64,000 bases of DNA from NCBI GenBank assembly GCA_945874755.1, contig CAMCHR010000002.1, positions 1 to 64,000 on the forward strand, read 5' to 3'. Positions 54,871-63,370 of this stretch are shown in pieces. This DNA comes from Chitinophaga pinensis. Its GTDB lineage: Bacteria > Bacteroidota > Bacteroidia > Chitinophagales > Chitinophagaceae. The notes below the pieces were generated by a model that saw nothing but the letters and a program-made list of their open reading frames with translations, had not been told where the DNA came from and made no database searches. Both the position numbers and the translations under genes were made by a program. Position 1 is the first letter of the stretch. Each line of letters starts with the position of its first letter.

Positions 54871-54904
54871 ACAAACTATCTTTAGGAGAATAACTAAGCA
54901 ATTT

Positions 54905-55396
54905 TTATATTGCTTCAAACTCACCCTTCTCTGTATTTTTTTTGACTTTAGCTGCTTCAAAATATTTGCCATTCATGGCAATATAAACCCCTGTTTGAAG
55001 TACTTGCGTGAAGGCAAGTGCGCTACCCAAATTAAATAATCCATCAGAACTTCCAAATTTATAAGGAATCATTGCACCTGTAAGCACAATTGTTTTGTTT
55101 GGGCAATGTTTTTGTAAATAAAGCGCGGTAATAGTCATTGTATCTGTACCGTGCGTAATCAAAATTCTTTCTGTATTTGTCGCATTACATGCCGATGCGA
55201 TGATTGCGCGATCTGCTTCTGTAAAGTCTAGACTATCTTTCATCATCAAAGTTGAAATCGATAAATCTAAATTGCTTCTGCCTAAATGAAGCATTTCATG
55301 TAAATGGGTTTCTTTGAAATAAAGATTACCGTTTAATTCATTGTAGGCTTTATCAAAAGTGCCGCCAGTTACAAAAACTTGTATATTTAATTTCAT
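54905..55396 (-). CDS. Single-domain asparaginase-like protein
   Basis: A 163-residue protein equal to the N-terminal domain of type I/II L-asparaginases. Catalytic threonines are both present: VTGGTFDKAYNE (Thr about 14) and THGTDTMTITA (Thr about 92), and GAMIPYKFGSSDG also matches. The C-terminal domain (about 130-150 residues) that completes the active site and dimer in normal asparaginases is absent, and the stop is followed by non-coding DNA with no sign of a frameshifted remainder. Short forms are known in Bacteroidota and Proteobacteria. It lies seven bases after the S41 protease gene. Confidence 0.82.
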   Translation of the reverse strand: MKLNIQVFVTGGTFDKAYNELNGNLYFKETHLHEMLHLGRSNLDLSISTLMMKDSLDFTEADRAIIASACNATNTERILITHGTDTMTITALYLQKHCPNKTIVLTGAMIPYKFGSSDGLFNLGSALAFTQVLQTGVYIAMNGKYFEAAKVKKNTEKGEFEAI

Positions 55397-55403
55397 GCAT
55401 TCA

Positions 55404-56810
55404 TTATTTTGGATCTATCCACATGTCCTTTCTGTCTAACCATTTGTTATCAGAAAAAGATTCCTTACTCGCCAAAGTTCGTGTATATTTTGGACTACGC
55501 TCGGTAGAATTTGGTTGATATCCAACATAACCCATAATGCTTAAGGCCTTGCTTAAATAGGTTTCACCTGGATTACCTAAAGTTTTATAAGGTAGCACAT
55601 TGTCTTCTAAAATATAATTTGGCGTAAATCCACTTACTGTGCCATAATTGGATTCTCCAATTGCATTGGCTGTAAGAAACGTGATTGGCTGCAGTCCATA
55701 GTCCCATCTTTTATTAGGGTCGGTGATGGTAAAAGAGCCTACATTTTTTCCGTAGGTATTCTCTCCAATTAAAATCACTTCCATAAATGGCTTTAGATTA
55801 TTAATGACCAATTCACTTGCAGAAGCAGTATTTCCAGCAGTTAACACAAAGACACGATTGAGTGTACCGAGGTTATTGGCTTCTGTTTTGAATAAGGTTT
55901 CAAAAGCACTCGAAGTAGAATTTTTTTCCAAATAAGCAGTATAAGTTGCATTGTATACTTTTTTATTCATCAACTTGCCCACCTTTGCTGCTGCATCTTT
56001 CACCGTTAAGTTGGTAATCAAATCCGAAGAGACCACATATCCACCACCATTGTATCTAAAGTCTAAAACTAATTCATTTACCCCTGCAGTTTTAAAGCGA
56101 CCAAAGATCGCTCTCAAGCTATCATCAAAGCTTGTTAAAAATTGACTATAAGCAAGGTAGCCCACTTTTTTACCAGACCATGCAATAATCGTATCTGCTA
56201 AAATTGGATTCGTTTGTAATTCAACTTTCGTGACGGTAACAGATTTTCCATTAGAGACAAATGCACCATTGATGAAATTGCCAAGACTAAGTTTTAAAGT
56301 TTGATTGGATAAAATATTATTATAGTTTGCATTTGTAATAGTTTGATCATCTACTTTTAAAATGATATCACCTCTTTTTAATCCAGCTTTTTCTGCAGGG
56401 CTTCCTTTTAGTACATAAGCAAGTACAAATGCAAGGCTAGTATTTGTATTGTCTGTATAAAATGCATTGTTTTTAACACCTAATACAGTACTCACACCAT
56501 TTAGTTGATTTTGTAAATTGGTAACACTTTCGTCGATCCAAGAAAAGCGATCTGTTTTTTTATAATCATGTAAAAGCGTATAAAAATAATCAGTTGGTTT
56601 AGCGGAAGTATTTGTGCTCGTTAGGCTTGGCATTTTATCATTCCATAAATAATAATAACTCATCACTTCGTGAATCCACTTATTTGCTGCAATATTTGGA
56701 TCAGTGGTTGTTGTTGGAGGGTTAGTAGTGGTAACTTTTGACGCTTCTGTTTCTTTTTTACAAGCAAAGAAAAAAGCAGAAATACACAGAATAAATAGTA
56801 TTTTTTTCAT
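55404..56810 (-). CDS. S41 family C-terminal processing protease, lipoprotein
   Basis: A 468-residue protein with a lipoprotein signal (FFFAC, Cys17). Then come a spacer, a PDZ domain (about 105-190, GSPAEKAGLKRGDIILKVDDQ) and the S41 protease core (about 215-410). The core has the Ser-Lys dyad: Ser in TAGNTASASELVINNL and Lys in GENTYGKNVGSF. It is placed in the outer or inner membrane facing the periplasm and degrades or processes proteins. It precedes the asparaginase-like gene on the same strand. Confidence 0.92.
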   Translation of the reverse strand: MKKILFILCISAFFFACKKETEASKVTTTNPPTTTTDPNIAANKWIHEVMSYYYLWNDKMPSLTSTNTSAKPTDYFYTLLHDYKKTDRFSWIDESVTNLQNQLNGVSTVLGVKNNAFYTDNTNTSLAFVLAYVLKGSPAEKAGLKRGDIILKVDDQTITNANYNNILSNQTLKLSLGNFINGAFVSNGKSVTVTKVELQTNPILADTIIAWSGKKVGYLAYSQFLTSFDDSLRAIFGRFKTAGVNELVLDFRYNGGGYVVSSDLITNLTVKDAAAKVGKLMNKKVYNATYTAYLEKNSTSSAFETLFKTEANNLGTLNRVFVLTAGNTASASELVINNLKPFMEVILIGENTYGKNVGSFTITDPNKRWDYGLQPITFLTANAIGESNYGTVSGFTPNYILEDNVLPYKTLGNPGETYLSKALSIMGYVGYQPNSTERSPKYTRTLASKESFSDNKWLDRKDMWIDPK

Positions 56811-56902
56811 AGGATTAAAATGTTTCAGTATAAATTTAATAAAACTATTGTTAATACAAAGAAAAAGAGTCTCTACAAATTAGATAGCCAGATATAATTG
56901 TC

Positions 56903-56910
56903 TAATTTTG
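56903..56910 (+). promoter_or_regulatory. Probable -7 element for the DUF1684 gene
   Basis: TAATTTTG fits TAnnTTTG and lies 69 bases before the ATG. No clear -33 element is seen, so the call is tentative. Confidence 0.5.
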
Positions 56911-56979
56911 CCTACTTATACTAGCTATAAAAGCCAATAAATTTACCCCAGTGCTTAGTAACCAAATAATCCACCTAAA

Positions 56980-57876
56980 ATGAGAAAATTCTCTATTATA
57001 ACTATTTTAACATTGCTTTCCTTCACCAATTTTGCACAAACCAATACTTATTTTGGAGAAGTGGAAGCGTGGAATGACGAAAGAATAGCTGCATTAAAGC
57101 AAGCGGATGGCTGGCTGAATTTAGAAGGATTATTTTGGTTAAAAAAAGGGGTGAACAGTTTTGGTTCGGCCTCAACAAATGATTTGGTATATGACAATGC
57201 TGCTTTCCCAAAACATCTAGGAGATTTTATCTATGAAAATGGAAAAGTGTATTGGAAGGATGCTAGTAAAGAAAAAATTACAATTAAAGACAATGCTGGT
57301 CTAGTGCTTGCAAATTCCGGAACACTTAATTTATTAACTCAAACAGAAGGCAGCTATAATAGTCGGTGGAAAGATTTTGTTTGGGTAGTGATTCAGAGAG
57401 AAGATAAAGTGGGCGTGAGATTTAGAAATTTAAAAGCAAAAACCTTACTGGAATTTAAAGGGATTGAAAGATTTCCTGTAGACGTAAAATGGCGTATTAA
57501 AGCAAAAGTGATTCCTCAGGACCAAAATCCTTTGATGATTATGAATGTGCTAGGACAAAATACTGCCCAGAAACATGGGGGCCAATTGGTATTTGATATA
57601 GAGGGTACAACCTATCGACTAGATGCCATAGACGAGGGAGGAATTAGGTTATTCGTAACTTTTGCTGACGCAACTTCTGGAAAAACAACTTATGGATCGG
57701 GTAGATTTATAGAACTAGAAAGACCGGATGCAAATGGATTTACTTATATCGACTTTAACAAGGCCTATAATCCTCCCTGTGCATTTACTGAATTTGCGAC
57801 CTGTCCGCTTCCACCTCCACAAAACAGATTAACTATTGCCATTCCTGCTGGCGAAAAAAAATATGGACAGCATTAA
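56980..57876 (+). CDS. DUF1684 family exported protein
   Basis: A 298-residue exported protein (signal peptide ending NFAQ). The DUF1684 landmarks are GWLNLEGLFWLKKGVNSFGS, FPVDVKWRIKAKV, GRFIELERPDANGFTYIDFNKAYNPPCAF and CPLPPPQNRLTIAIPAGEKKY. The fold is a beta-sandwich; function unknown. It stands alone between the S41 unit and the nucleotide-sugar dehydrogenase gene. Confidence 0.92.
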   Translation: MRKFSIITILTLLSFTNFAQTNTYFGEVEAWNDERIAALKQADGWLNLEGLFWLKKGVNSFGSASTNDLVYDNAAFPKHLGDFIYENGKVYWKDASKEKITIKDNAGLVLANSGTLNLLTQTEGSYNSRWKDFVWVVIQREDKVGVRFRNLKAKTLLEFKGIERFPVDVKWRIKAKVIPQDQNPLMIMNVLGQNTAQKHGGQLVFDIEGTTYRLDAIDEGGIRLFVTFADATSGKTTYGSGRFIELERPDANGFTYIDFNKAYNPPCAFTEFATCPLPPPQNRLTIAIPAGEKKYGQH

Positions 57877-57885
57877 GCGCTCCAT

Positions 57886-57893
57886 TAACTTTG
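57886..57893 (+). promoter_or_regulatory. Probable -7 element directly before the nucleotide-sugar dehydrogenase ATG
   Basis: TAACTTTG ends seven bases before the ATG at 57901, so transcription would start at or next to the ATG and the mRNA would have almost no leader. No strong -33 element was seen. Confidence 0.5.
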
Positions 57894-57900
57894 GTGGCAA

Positions 57901-59175
57901 ATGCAACAGTTGACACCATCCAATCCTCCTGTGATTGCCGTTATCGGTTTAGGTTACGTGGGTTTCCCCTTGGCTTTGGCATTTTCTAAGCAATATCAAG
58001 TCATTGGATATGACTTGGACAATGCAAGGGTGGATGCGCTTAAAAGAGGTGAGGATAACACATTAGAAACTGCAGTTGAGGACCTTCATGCGGCTAATAA
58101 TTTAATTCTAACCAATGATCTTGCATTGATTGCCAATGCGACGATATTTATTGTTACAGTGCCTACCCCGGTGCATGCAGATAAAAGTCCTGACCTATCC
58201 TTCTTATTATTTGCCACATCTCAAATTGCCACTGTATTAAAGCGAGGCGATATCGTGATTTATGAAAGTACCGTGTATCCAGGATGTACCGAAGAAGATT
58301 GTGTTCCGGTGCTTGAAAAAATAGCGGGCTTACAATTTAATGTAGATTTTTACTGTGGTTATTCTCCCGAAAGAATTAATCCAGGAGATAAGGTGAATAC
58401 ATTAACTAAGATTCAAAAGATTACTTCAGGTTCTACACCCGAAATTGCAAAGTTGATAGATCAACTCTATGCAAGTATTATTACAGCAGGCACTTATGCT
58501 GCACCCTCTATAAAAGTTGCAGAAGCAGCTAAATCTATTGAAAATGCACAAAGGGATATTAATATTTCTTTTGTCAATGAACTAGCATTGATTTTTGATC
58601 GGATGGGCATTGACACGCATGAAGTGTTAGCGGCTGCAAGTACTAAATGGAATTTTTTACCATTTAAGCCAGGCTTAGTTGGAGGACATTGCATTGGCGT
58701 AGATCCTTATTATTTAGCACATAAAGCAAAAGCGGTTGGCTATGATCCAAGAGTGATTTTGTCTGGGCGTGATGTCAATGATCAGATGAGTGCTTTTGTA
58801 TGTAATAAACTGATACAATTGTTGGCGCAAATAGGTAAAAAAATGCAGGACGTAAAAGTCCTAGTGCTTGGTGTCACCTTCAAAGAAAATTGTCCTGATT
58901 TCAGAAACTCAAAAGTGTTTGAAATCATCCATCAACTTAAAGCAGAAGGCGCAGATGTATCGGCTTTTGATCCTTATGCCAATGCGATAGAAGTATTTCA
59001 AAAACAGCAAGTACAATTGATTACGACACTCGAAAAATATGATGTTATTTTATTAGCAGTAGCGCATGATTTTTTTAAAGCATTGGATTATACTTCTTTG
59101 AAAACAAGCCCGAATGCTATTGTATATGATACCAAGGCGTTCTTAGATCGATCCATCGTCACAGCAAGATTATAA
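57901..59175 (+). CDS. Nucleotide sugar dehydrogenase (TviB/WbpO type)
   Basis: A 424-residue NAD-dependent enzyme of the UDP-glucose/UDP-N-acetylhexosamine 6-dehydrogenase family, making uronic-acid sugars for polysaccharide or lipopolysaccharide. NAD-binding VIGLGYVGFPLA (about 15-26), VPTPVH, ESTVYPGCTEE, catalytic Cys in GGHCIGVDPYYLAH (about 264) and a C-terminal NADP/sugar domain (VLGVTFKENCPDFRNSK). Sequence is nearest the Vi-antigen TviB/WbpO branch (UDP-GlcNAc or UDP-GalNAc). It is followed by a small HAD-like gene, but no wider glycan cluster is in the window. Confidence 0.93.
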   Translation: MQQLTPSNPPVIAVIGLGYVGFPLALAFSKQYQVIGYDLDNARVDALKRGEDNTLETAVEDLHAANNLILTNDLALIANATIFIVTVPTPVHADKSPDLSFLLFATSQIATVLKRGDIVIYESTVYPGCTEEDCVPVLEKIAGLQFNVDFYCGYSPERINPGDKVNTLTKIQKITSGSTPEIAKLIDQLYASIITAGTYAAPSIKVAEAAKSIENAQRDINISFVNELALIFDRMGIDTHEVLAAASTKWNFLPFKPGLVGGHCIGVDPYYLAHKAKAVGYDPRVILSGRDVNDQMSAFVCNKLIQLLAQIGKKMQDVKVLVLGVTFKENCPDFRNSKVFEIIHQLKAEGADVSAFDPYANAIEVFQKQQVQLITTLEKYDVILLAVAHDFFKALDYTSLKTSPNAIVYDTKAFLDRSIVTARL

Positions 59176-59193
59176 AAAATAAAAAAAATTTAT

Positions 59194-59535
59194 ATGATAG
59201 AGTCAAAAAGATTCGGTTCTAAAAAAGCATTAATTGATATCGATGAAACCATTTGTTTTTATTCCGATAAACGAGTGTACGAATTAGCAGAACCTAATTT
59301 CGAAAATATTGCAAAAATCAATCAACTTTATGATGAAGGTTGGCATATAACCTATTGGACAGGAAGAGGAGAAACTTCAAAAAGAGATTTAAGACCATTG
59401 ACCTTAGCGCAATTGACAAAATGGGGCTGTAAGTTCAATGATTTGATTACAGGATTCTGTCCGAATGGCGGCGCAGTCAAACCAAATTTTGATTTGGTAA
59501 TAGATGATAAAGCAAAAAGGATAGAAGAATTATAA
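59194..59535 (+). CDS. Small HAD-superfamily phosphatase-like protein
   Basis: A 113-residue protein with the HAD nucleophile motif in ALIDIDETICFY (Asp about 14, second Asp two residues on), a TYWTGRGETSKR motif typical of short capsule or sugar-phosphatase HAD proteins, and FDLVIDDKA (motif IV acids). No cap domain. It lies 18 bases after the nucleotide-sugar dehydrogenase gene and may act in the same sugar pathway. Confidence 0.82.
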   Translation: MIESKRFGSKKALIDIDETICFYSDKRVYELAEPNFENIAKINQLYDEGWHITYWTGRGETSKRDLRPLTLAQLTKWGCKFNDLITGFCPNGGAVKPNFDLVIDDKAKRIEEL

Positions 59536-59578
59536 AAGCATTTTTATAAATGAACTAAATAGCTTTTTATCATTCATA

Positions 59579-60289
59579 TTAAGAAAGGGCTGAGTTTGCT
59601 ATTTTTCTTTTTCTTGCAAAGGGCAAATAGAATAACCAAAAATGTGCGATAGCTGCAATTTCAAAACAAATGAGGTAAAATGGCCATGCCCCAATGATGA
59701 ATGGATTATTGGCAGAAGGAGGCTCCCTTAAAAACATATAATTGGTTCCAATGGCATAGTTGAGGATGCCTACAGAAAGTACCACTATTTGAGAGTAGCC
59801 AAAAATAACCAACCAAGATTTTGGTCGAGGTATGAATCCATTGTGTATAATGATATAGAGCACTACCAATAATAATCCAGCATGCTCAATAAAATAACTG
59901 TAAAAATTATAGCCCTTAATACCATTGTTAAATTCTGGTGTTAGTAGCGCATGAATGCCACCTAATAATCCCCAGTAGTAAACAAATTCTCCTAATAATT
60001 GATTCTTATTGAATAAGTAGATGATGCATAAAAAAGTGCTAATACTGCATAAATGCGCAGGTATATTTTGTTGAATATTCCAATAGCCATTATAGAAATT
60101 GTAGAATTGCTCAATACAAAGATTCGCTATTAATAAAATTGCGATAAAAAAATCATATTGTTTGATCTTGATACTTTTAAGGTATTTAGGCACCTGAATC
60201 AATAAGAAGATGCTTCCTCCAATCCATAAAATACTCTCCCACCATAGCGGGGAGAAAGTGGCAAGTGTAATAGATTTTTCAAATTGCAT
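59579..60289 (-). CDS. TIGR02206 family (YwaF-like) membrane protein
   Basis: A 236-residue protein with about six membrane helices. The segments NIPAHLCSISTFLCIIYLF, YYWGLLGGIHALLTPEF and NYMFLREPPSANNPFIIG match TIGR02206/YwaF. Function unknown. It is convergent with the HAD gene, and divergent from the LuxR-type regulator gene. Confidence 0.88.
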   Translation of the reverse strand: MQFEKSITLATFSPLWWESILWIGGSIFLLIQVPKYLKSIKIKQYDFFIAILLIANLCIEQFYNFYNGYWNIQQNIPAHLCSISTFLCIIYLFNKNQLLGEFVYYWGLLGGIHALLTPEFNNGIKGYNFYSYFIEHAGLLLVVLYIIIHNGFIPRPKSWLVIFGYSQIVVLSVGILNYAIGTNYMFLREPPSANNPFIIGAWPFYLICFEIAAIAHFWLFYLPFARKRKIANSALS

Positions 60290-60449
60290 GCTGCAATTTA
60301 CGCCAATCTGAGTAGATTCTATCGACTATGGTATTAAACTATATTGTTAGATTATTTTTGAATGGGTTGAATGCCTTTAAAAAATGGACCACTAATATAA
60401 ATTCAATTCAATTCAAACTGCTTGTGCTTGATCTTTTGTTTTTTTATAG

Positions 60450-61184
60450 ATGGAAAAAAAATATTCAAACCAACCAGAGCAAAGACAGGTTTTCATATGT
60501 GACCAACAAGCAATTTATGCAATGGGCTGTGGCCAATTAGCAAAAGCACATCCAATGTGTAATGGCTATAGAATGTTGACCTCACTAGACGAAATCAATA
60601 ATTTTAATATTGGCTTATCTGATGGATTGTTGATCATTGATTGTGCCATATTTGATTTTGATTCTTCAGCGGTAGTCAATAAAATCAATACACTACAACA
60701 GCTATTTCCACTCATTATTTTGCTGAATAAGGATACACCAGATTTTGTATTATATCAATTAATAGGGCTTGAAGTAGATGTGATTGTTTCTAGAAACATG
60801 TCCAGTATGGAGTGGAATAAAGCGATTGAAATGGCTTGTCAGCGAAAGGTTTATTTTTGTCAACATACCGCCGAACGCGTTTTACAACTCACCCAGGTTA
60901 TGGAAAAAATCAATTTAATAGAGCGTGTAAATGCGTTAAGCCTCTATGATAAATATATTTTAATTCGCATTTGCGAAGAAGCGTCTAGTAAACAAATTGC
61001 TGCAGAAATGAAGCATAGCAAGCGAACCATCGAAGGTCATAGAACTAGGCTTATGCAAACACTTGGCGTAAAAAATCTAGCAGGGCTAGTTAAAATTGCC
61101 TTAATCACTAAACTTTATGAACACTATCTTTCCAATCCAGGATGGTATGCTAGTTTTTTGTTGGCTAAAACATCTTCTTTATAG
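60450..61184 (+). CDS. LuxR-type DNA-binding regulator with receiver-like domain
   Basis: A 244-residue protein. The N-terminal half (about 10-140) follows a receiver-like pattern (DGLLIIDCAIFDFDSSAV, LFPLIILLNKDT, VDVIVSRNMSSMEW), but the phospho-accepting Asp is not in a clear DxxxPxxxG context. The C-terminal helix-turn-helix of LuxR/NarL type is at about 165-235 (DKYILIRICEEASSKQIAAEMKHSKRTIEGHRTRLMQTLGVKNLAGLV). No histidine kinase gene is adjacent. The last 61 bases overlap, on the opposite strand, the end of the penicillin acylase gene. The start at 60450 is preferred over any in the antisense-rich upstream stretch. Confidence 0.9.
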   Translation: MEKKYSNQPEQRQVFICDQQAIYAMGCGQLAKAHPMCNGYRMLTSLDEINNFNIGLSDGLLIIDCAIFDFDSSAVVNKINTLQQLFPLIILLNKDTPDFVLYQLIGLEVDVIVSRNMSSMEWNKAIEMACQRKVYFCQHTAERVLQLTQVMEKINLIERVNALSLYDKYILIRICEEASSKQIAAEMKHSKRTIEGHRTRLMQTLGVKNLAGLVKIALITKLYEHYLSNPGWYASFLLAKTSSL

Positions 61185-63355
61185 TAATGAATAGTTTTAA
61201 ACTGTCCATTGATAAATCCAGACGCTTGGTCTGTAAAATTTTTGCTTTCAGCAAACCTGCTTTGCCCACCAGTAATAATGGTTTTTGCATTCAGTCTTTT
61301 TCCAAATTCTACTGCTGCAACAAAACTATTACCAGAGTATCCGTATCGCTTGTTGGTGTTTGGATAGCGTCTACTTTCAAAAGAAGGAAGTGAACCCCAT
61401 TTAGAAGATGCTTGATTAACACCTAAGCTTGGTTGGTTGTCGTCAAAATTGGCACCTGGTGCAACTCTTTGAAAACGATTCATTGCGCCCCATGTAATTT
61501 CCCAACCACCGTACCATTTTTCAAATTGGTCTAAGGTGGTTTCTAATAATTTGATTTTAGTTTCAAAAGCAACATCTTGGTCCATACGGTTGTATTTTAA
61601 AACGATTGCTGTTGCAGCTTCTTCTGTGTTTGCAGGTGGAATGGCATTACTCCATTTTGTAGCCCATTCAATAGCGATACTTGTTGCAATTGAATTACTA
61701 TCTGCTATATGATCCCAATTGGCTAAATGGTCAATTGCTTTTTTCGTTCTTGGTGCAAGCGCTGCTGTTTTAGCGGATTGTAAAAAACCAGGTAATAAAA
61801 TATCAAATGCGCTTAATTTTTTATTATATCCTAAAGCGATGAGTTCGTCCAAATTGATTTTATCTATTTTTGATAATAGTGCAACTGCAGTGAGACCTCT
61901 TCCATTTTCACCATCTGGTGCCATATAGCTAGGGTAATTTTGGGCTTTAGGACTACTGTTACCAGCTACTGTAAATGGCGTAGCATTGCAATTTTGTAAC
62001 CATCCATTTGCAGGATTGATACTTTGTACAATTTCATTTAAAGGATGCGCGCCCTGCCAGTCAGTTGCTTTAGTGGAACCATCTACGTACATGGTGTAAT
62101 CAAAACTTGGATTGCGTTTTGGCATAAAATTACCATGCCAGTAAGCAATGTTGCCTGCAGCATCCGCATAGACGGTGTTATTGCTATTATTGGATACTAG
62201 TTCCATTGCTTTTGTATAGTCTGCTAAGTTTTTTGATTTTGTTCTTGTCCAACATTCTATCAAAGCGTCTAAAGAACGATTGTTTTCTTGCAAGCTCAAC
62301 CATTTACCTTTCTCCATACCCATGATCGGACCATGGTGTGTAAAATAGGTATCAAATGATTTTGTTTTTAAAATATCGTTGTCAACGTAATGAATATTGA
62401 TATTGCGTTGTCCAACTTTCTTTTTTTCTTTTTCGTAGGTATAAAATAATTCGTTCTTAATTTTTTCAGTCTGTTCTTCATACACATCTGCTACATCTGC
62501 ATAACCACTTGTATGCATCCATCCGCATTGTTCGTTAAATCCTTGATAAATAAAGAACTGTCCCCAGGTTACTGCACCATATGCGTTTAAACCTTCTTCG
62601 CTTACCATATGCATTTCGGATCTAAAATAAAAAGGCACATGCGGATTGATATACAACATGGCATTCCCTGTTTTGCTATGCTTTGGAGCAATCGCAAATC
62701 CATTGGATCCTTTTAAGGTTTTATCCTCCATGTCAAAGTTGGGTTGTTCAAAAATGGTTTGCTGAGTTGGCAGATACTTATAAAAACTTACTGCATTTTG
62801 ATTTGAATAGAGCTGTTGACCATAAAAAGCCTCGACATGTCTTTCGGTGATGCCTGCAGACCTTGTTGGAGAGACGCTTCCGTCAGTCCACATTAAATGA
62901 TACCATGGCTTAAACTTTTTCAGCACCGCCGGTTTTACCTCTGGGTGTTTTGATAAGTAGTAGTTGATGCCATCTGCATGTGCAATTAACAATTGCTTAA
63001 ACCAAATTGGACTTCTTTCAAAATCTTTCATTGCTTCTGCACTATCTTGAATGAGTTGCATCATTAAATCTTCGTAAATCAACTTTGGCCCTTCCATTTC
63101 GGCACGACGCCCAAGCATTTCTAAAAAATTCTTTTCTATCTGTGGGAAATTTTCTTCGCATTGTGCATACATCAATCCAAACACTGCATCGGCATCCGTC
63201 TTTCCATAAATATGTGGAATATCCCACTCGTCACGTATGATGGTGGTTTGTTTAGCGTGTTGATTCCATCTTGCAAGTTCTGCACTCGTTGGTTTTTGAG
63301 CAACTGCAACAATAGCTATCCATACCAAGCAACTTAGTAATAATATTTTTTTCAT
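61124..63355 (-). CDS. Secreted penicillin acylase family protein
   Basis: A 743-residue exported Ntn-hydrolase (signal peptide about 1-19). The alpha part (20-216) includes IIRDEWDIPHIYGKTDADAVFGLMYAQ; self-cleavage should release Ser217 in KGSNGFAIAP as the new N-terminal nucleophile, with Asn218 following as in this family. The beta part shows INPHVPFYFRSEMHMV, FTHHGPIM and AYWHGNFMPKRNPSF. Such enzymes hydrolyse N-acyl amino acids, acyl-homoserine lactones or penicillins; the substrate is not predictable. It is downstream of the epimerase gene by 15 bases, so the two are probably cotranscribed. The C-terminus overlaps the convergent LuxR gene by 61 bases. Confidence 0.92.
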   Translation of the reverse strand: MKKILLLSCLVWIAIVAVAQKPTSAELARWNQHAKQTTIIRDEWDIPHIYGKTDADAVFGLMYAQCEENFPQIEKNFLEMLGRRAEMEGPKLIYEDLMMQLIQDSAEAMKDFERSPIWFKQLLIAHADGINYYLSKHPEVKPAVLKKFKPWYHLMWTDGSVSPTRSAGITERHVEAFYGQQLYSNQNAVSFYKYLPTQQTIFEQPNFDMEDKTLKGSNGFAIAPKHSKTGNAMLYINPHVPFYFRSEMHMVSEEGLNAYGAVTWGQFFIYQGFNEQCGWMHTSGYADVADVYEEQTEKIKNELFYTYEKEKKKVGQRNINIHYVDNDILKTKSFDTYFTHHGPIMGMEKGKWLSLQENNRSLDALIECWTRTKSKNLADYTKAMELVSNNSNNTVYADAAGNIAYWHGNFMPKRNPSFDYTMYVDGSTKATDWQGAHPLNEIVQSINPANGWLQNCNATPFTVAGNSSPKAQNYPSYMAPDGENGRGLTAVALLSKIDKINLDELIALGYNKKLSAFDILLPGFLQSAKTAALAPRTKKAIDHLANWDHIADSNSIATSIAIEWATKWSNAIPPANTEEAATAIVLKYNRMDQDVAFETKIKLLETTLDQFEKWYGGWEITWGAMNRFQRVAPGANFDDNQPSLGVNQASSKWGSLPSFESRRYPNTNKRYGYSGNSFVAAVEFGKRLNAKTIITGGQSRFAESKNFTDQASGFINGQFKTIHYYKEDVLANKKLAYHPGLER

Positions 63356-63370
63356 ACAACGAATTTTAAA

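Noticed and set aside
60328-60540. Plus-strand 70-codon frame overlapping the LuxR-type regulator start
   Set aside because: It overlaps the regulator in another frame and has a mixed, non-conserved composition; a TATTTTTG at 60353-60360 inside it might be a promoter for the regulator instead.
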